DNA of 14,459 nucleotides from contig PFSC01000054.1 in NCBI GenBank assembly GCA_002788865.1, forward strand, positions 1 through 14,459, read 5' to 3'. Of this stretch, positions 14,090 to 14,459 are shown piece after piece. The DNA is from Candidatus Roizmanbacteria bacterium CG_4_9_14_0_2_um_filter_39_13. Its GTDB lineage: Bacteria; Patescibacteriota; Microgenomatia; UBA1406; GWC2-37-13. Below the pieces are notes generated by a model. It ran no database searches and had not been told where the DNA came from. It saw only the letters and a program-made list of their open reading frames with translations. Every line of letters starts with the position of its first letter. Within the stretch, counting starts at the first letter, position 1. A program made the translations under genes and the position numbers.

Positions 14090-14459
14090 AATTCAGATAA
14101 ATTTATAGTATCTCTACCCATAAAACTACTCCACTGTTCAATTAAATCTGGAGTGCAGCTCTGTCTCATAAGCGCAGCATCTATATCGGGGGAACTATTT
14201 GCAAGAAATTTATGACTGGGTATATTTCCACTACTTTTACTTATTAAATGGGGTAAGGCCGTATGCATAACATCATACACAAGGTGTGATAATTTCCCTC
14301 TACTTTCAAGAAGTAAATCTTCATCTAGTGCTTCACGCCTTCCTGAAAGTACATTCTGCAAATGAGGAGAGTCATTTGTTATATGATCTGCTTGTAGCGC
14401 TGTCATTACGTAGCCCATTTCTTCAATAATTTGAAATTGGTATCCAAGTGGGTTATTTT
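14086..14459 (-). CDS. Unrecognised protein, 5' end outside the window
   Basis: The reading frame is open to the window edge. An ATG lies at 14418, but codons upstream of it continue without a stop (NNPLGYQFQIIEE before MGYVM), so the real start is probably beyond the end. I see about 124 residues of the C-terminal part. They are mixed polar and alpha-helical in style, without membrane segments. I recognise no domain. Motifs that may help identification are LGYQFQIIEEMGYVMTALQA, ESRGKLSHLVYDVMHTALPHL and IDAALMRQS. The stop codon overlaps the Nudix start by 4 bp (ATGA), so it is the upstream partner of a coupled pair. Nothing in the visible part shows its function. Confidence 0.6.
   Translation of the reverse strand, partial: NNPLGYQFQIIEEMGYVMTALQADHITNDSPHLQNVLSGRREALDEDLLLESRGKLSHLVYDVMHTALPHLISKSSGNIPSHKFLANSSPDIDAALMRQSCTPDLIEQWSSFMGRDTINLSEL

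Noticed and set aside
1..14459. Alternative genetic code (TGA as Gly or Trp) as in some Patescibacteria
   Set aside because: Several well-defined genes end at TGA at the expected family length and no in-frame TGA is found inside conserved genes.
1..14459. CRISPR array, tRNA or rRNA
   Set aside because: No regularly spaced direct repeats, no cloverleaf with GTTC-type arm, and no rRNA-like conserved sequence were seen; the space is almost fully coding.

Overview
The window looks like a piece of a Patescibacteria (Candidate Phyla Radiation) chromosome, probably Microgenomates-like. This is inferred from gene content and style. The DNA is AT-rich and tightly packed, and upstream regions lack Shine-Dalgarno motifs. 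A DhnA-type class I aldolase sits with GAPDH, PGK and a GlpX-type fructose-bisphosphatase. Many proteins are small, divergent versions of common enzymes. TGA is used as a stop (GT2, pgk, glpX and the PfkB gene all end in TGA) and Trp is TGG, so the code-25 lineages (Gracilibacteria, Absconditabacteria) are excluded. No rRNA, tRNA, CRISPR array, transposase or phage gene was seen.

Layout. (1) 1-80: a GC-rich cluster of hairpins overlapping the 3' end of a small membrane-anchored ORF on the minus strand (30-293). (2) 332-4024: an envelope or glycosylation group. Two large multi-pass GT-C-like membrane proteins converge with an 11-bp overlap, and a soluble GT2 glycosyltransferase diverges from the second. 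(3) 4054-5755, minus strand: HIT hydrolase, short MGMT-type alkyltransferase and CorA-type transporter, likely one transcription unit. (4) 5859-10170, plus strand: central carbon cluster of aldolase, gap, pgk and glpX. A TTGACA/TATGAT promoter lies in front. A 139-bp composite palindromic repeat with perfect 8-bp terminal inverted repeats is wedged between pgk and glpX. (5) 10181-14459: a nucleotide/phosphate-sugar group. It holds an IMPase-family phosphatase (minus), a short divergent ribonucleotide-reductase-like protein and a PfkB-like kinase (plus, 1 bp apart), then a Nudix hydrolase and an unrecognised protein cut by the window end (minus, ATGA overlap).

How they fit together. The carbon cluster covers triose phosphates to fructose-6-phosphate. 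The GAPDH has lost all three classic NAD-specificity residues, and GlpX is the gluconeogenic phosphatase, so the cluster may run in the biosynthetic, NADPH-using direction and supply hexose phosphates for the glycosyltransferases. The most unusual part is region 5. The RNR-like protein keeps its cysteines for radical chemistry but lacks the conserved Asn of the NPCGE motif, most of substrate loop 1 and the C-terminal redox cysteine tail. The neighbouring PfkB and Nudix proteins also have altered signature motifs. This could be a nucleotide-related system with non-canonical chemistry, but that is a hypothesis.
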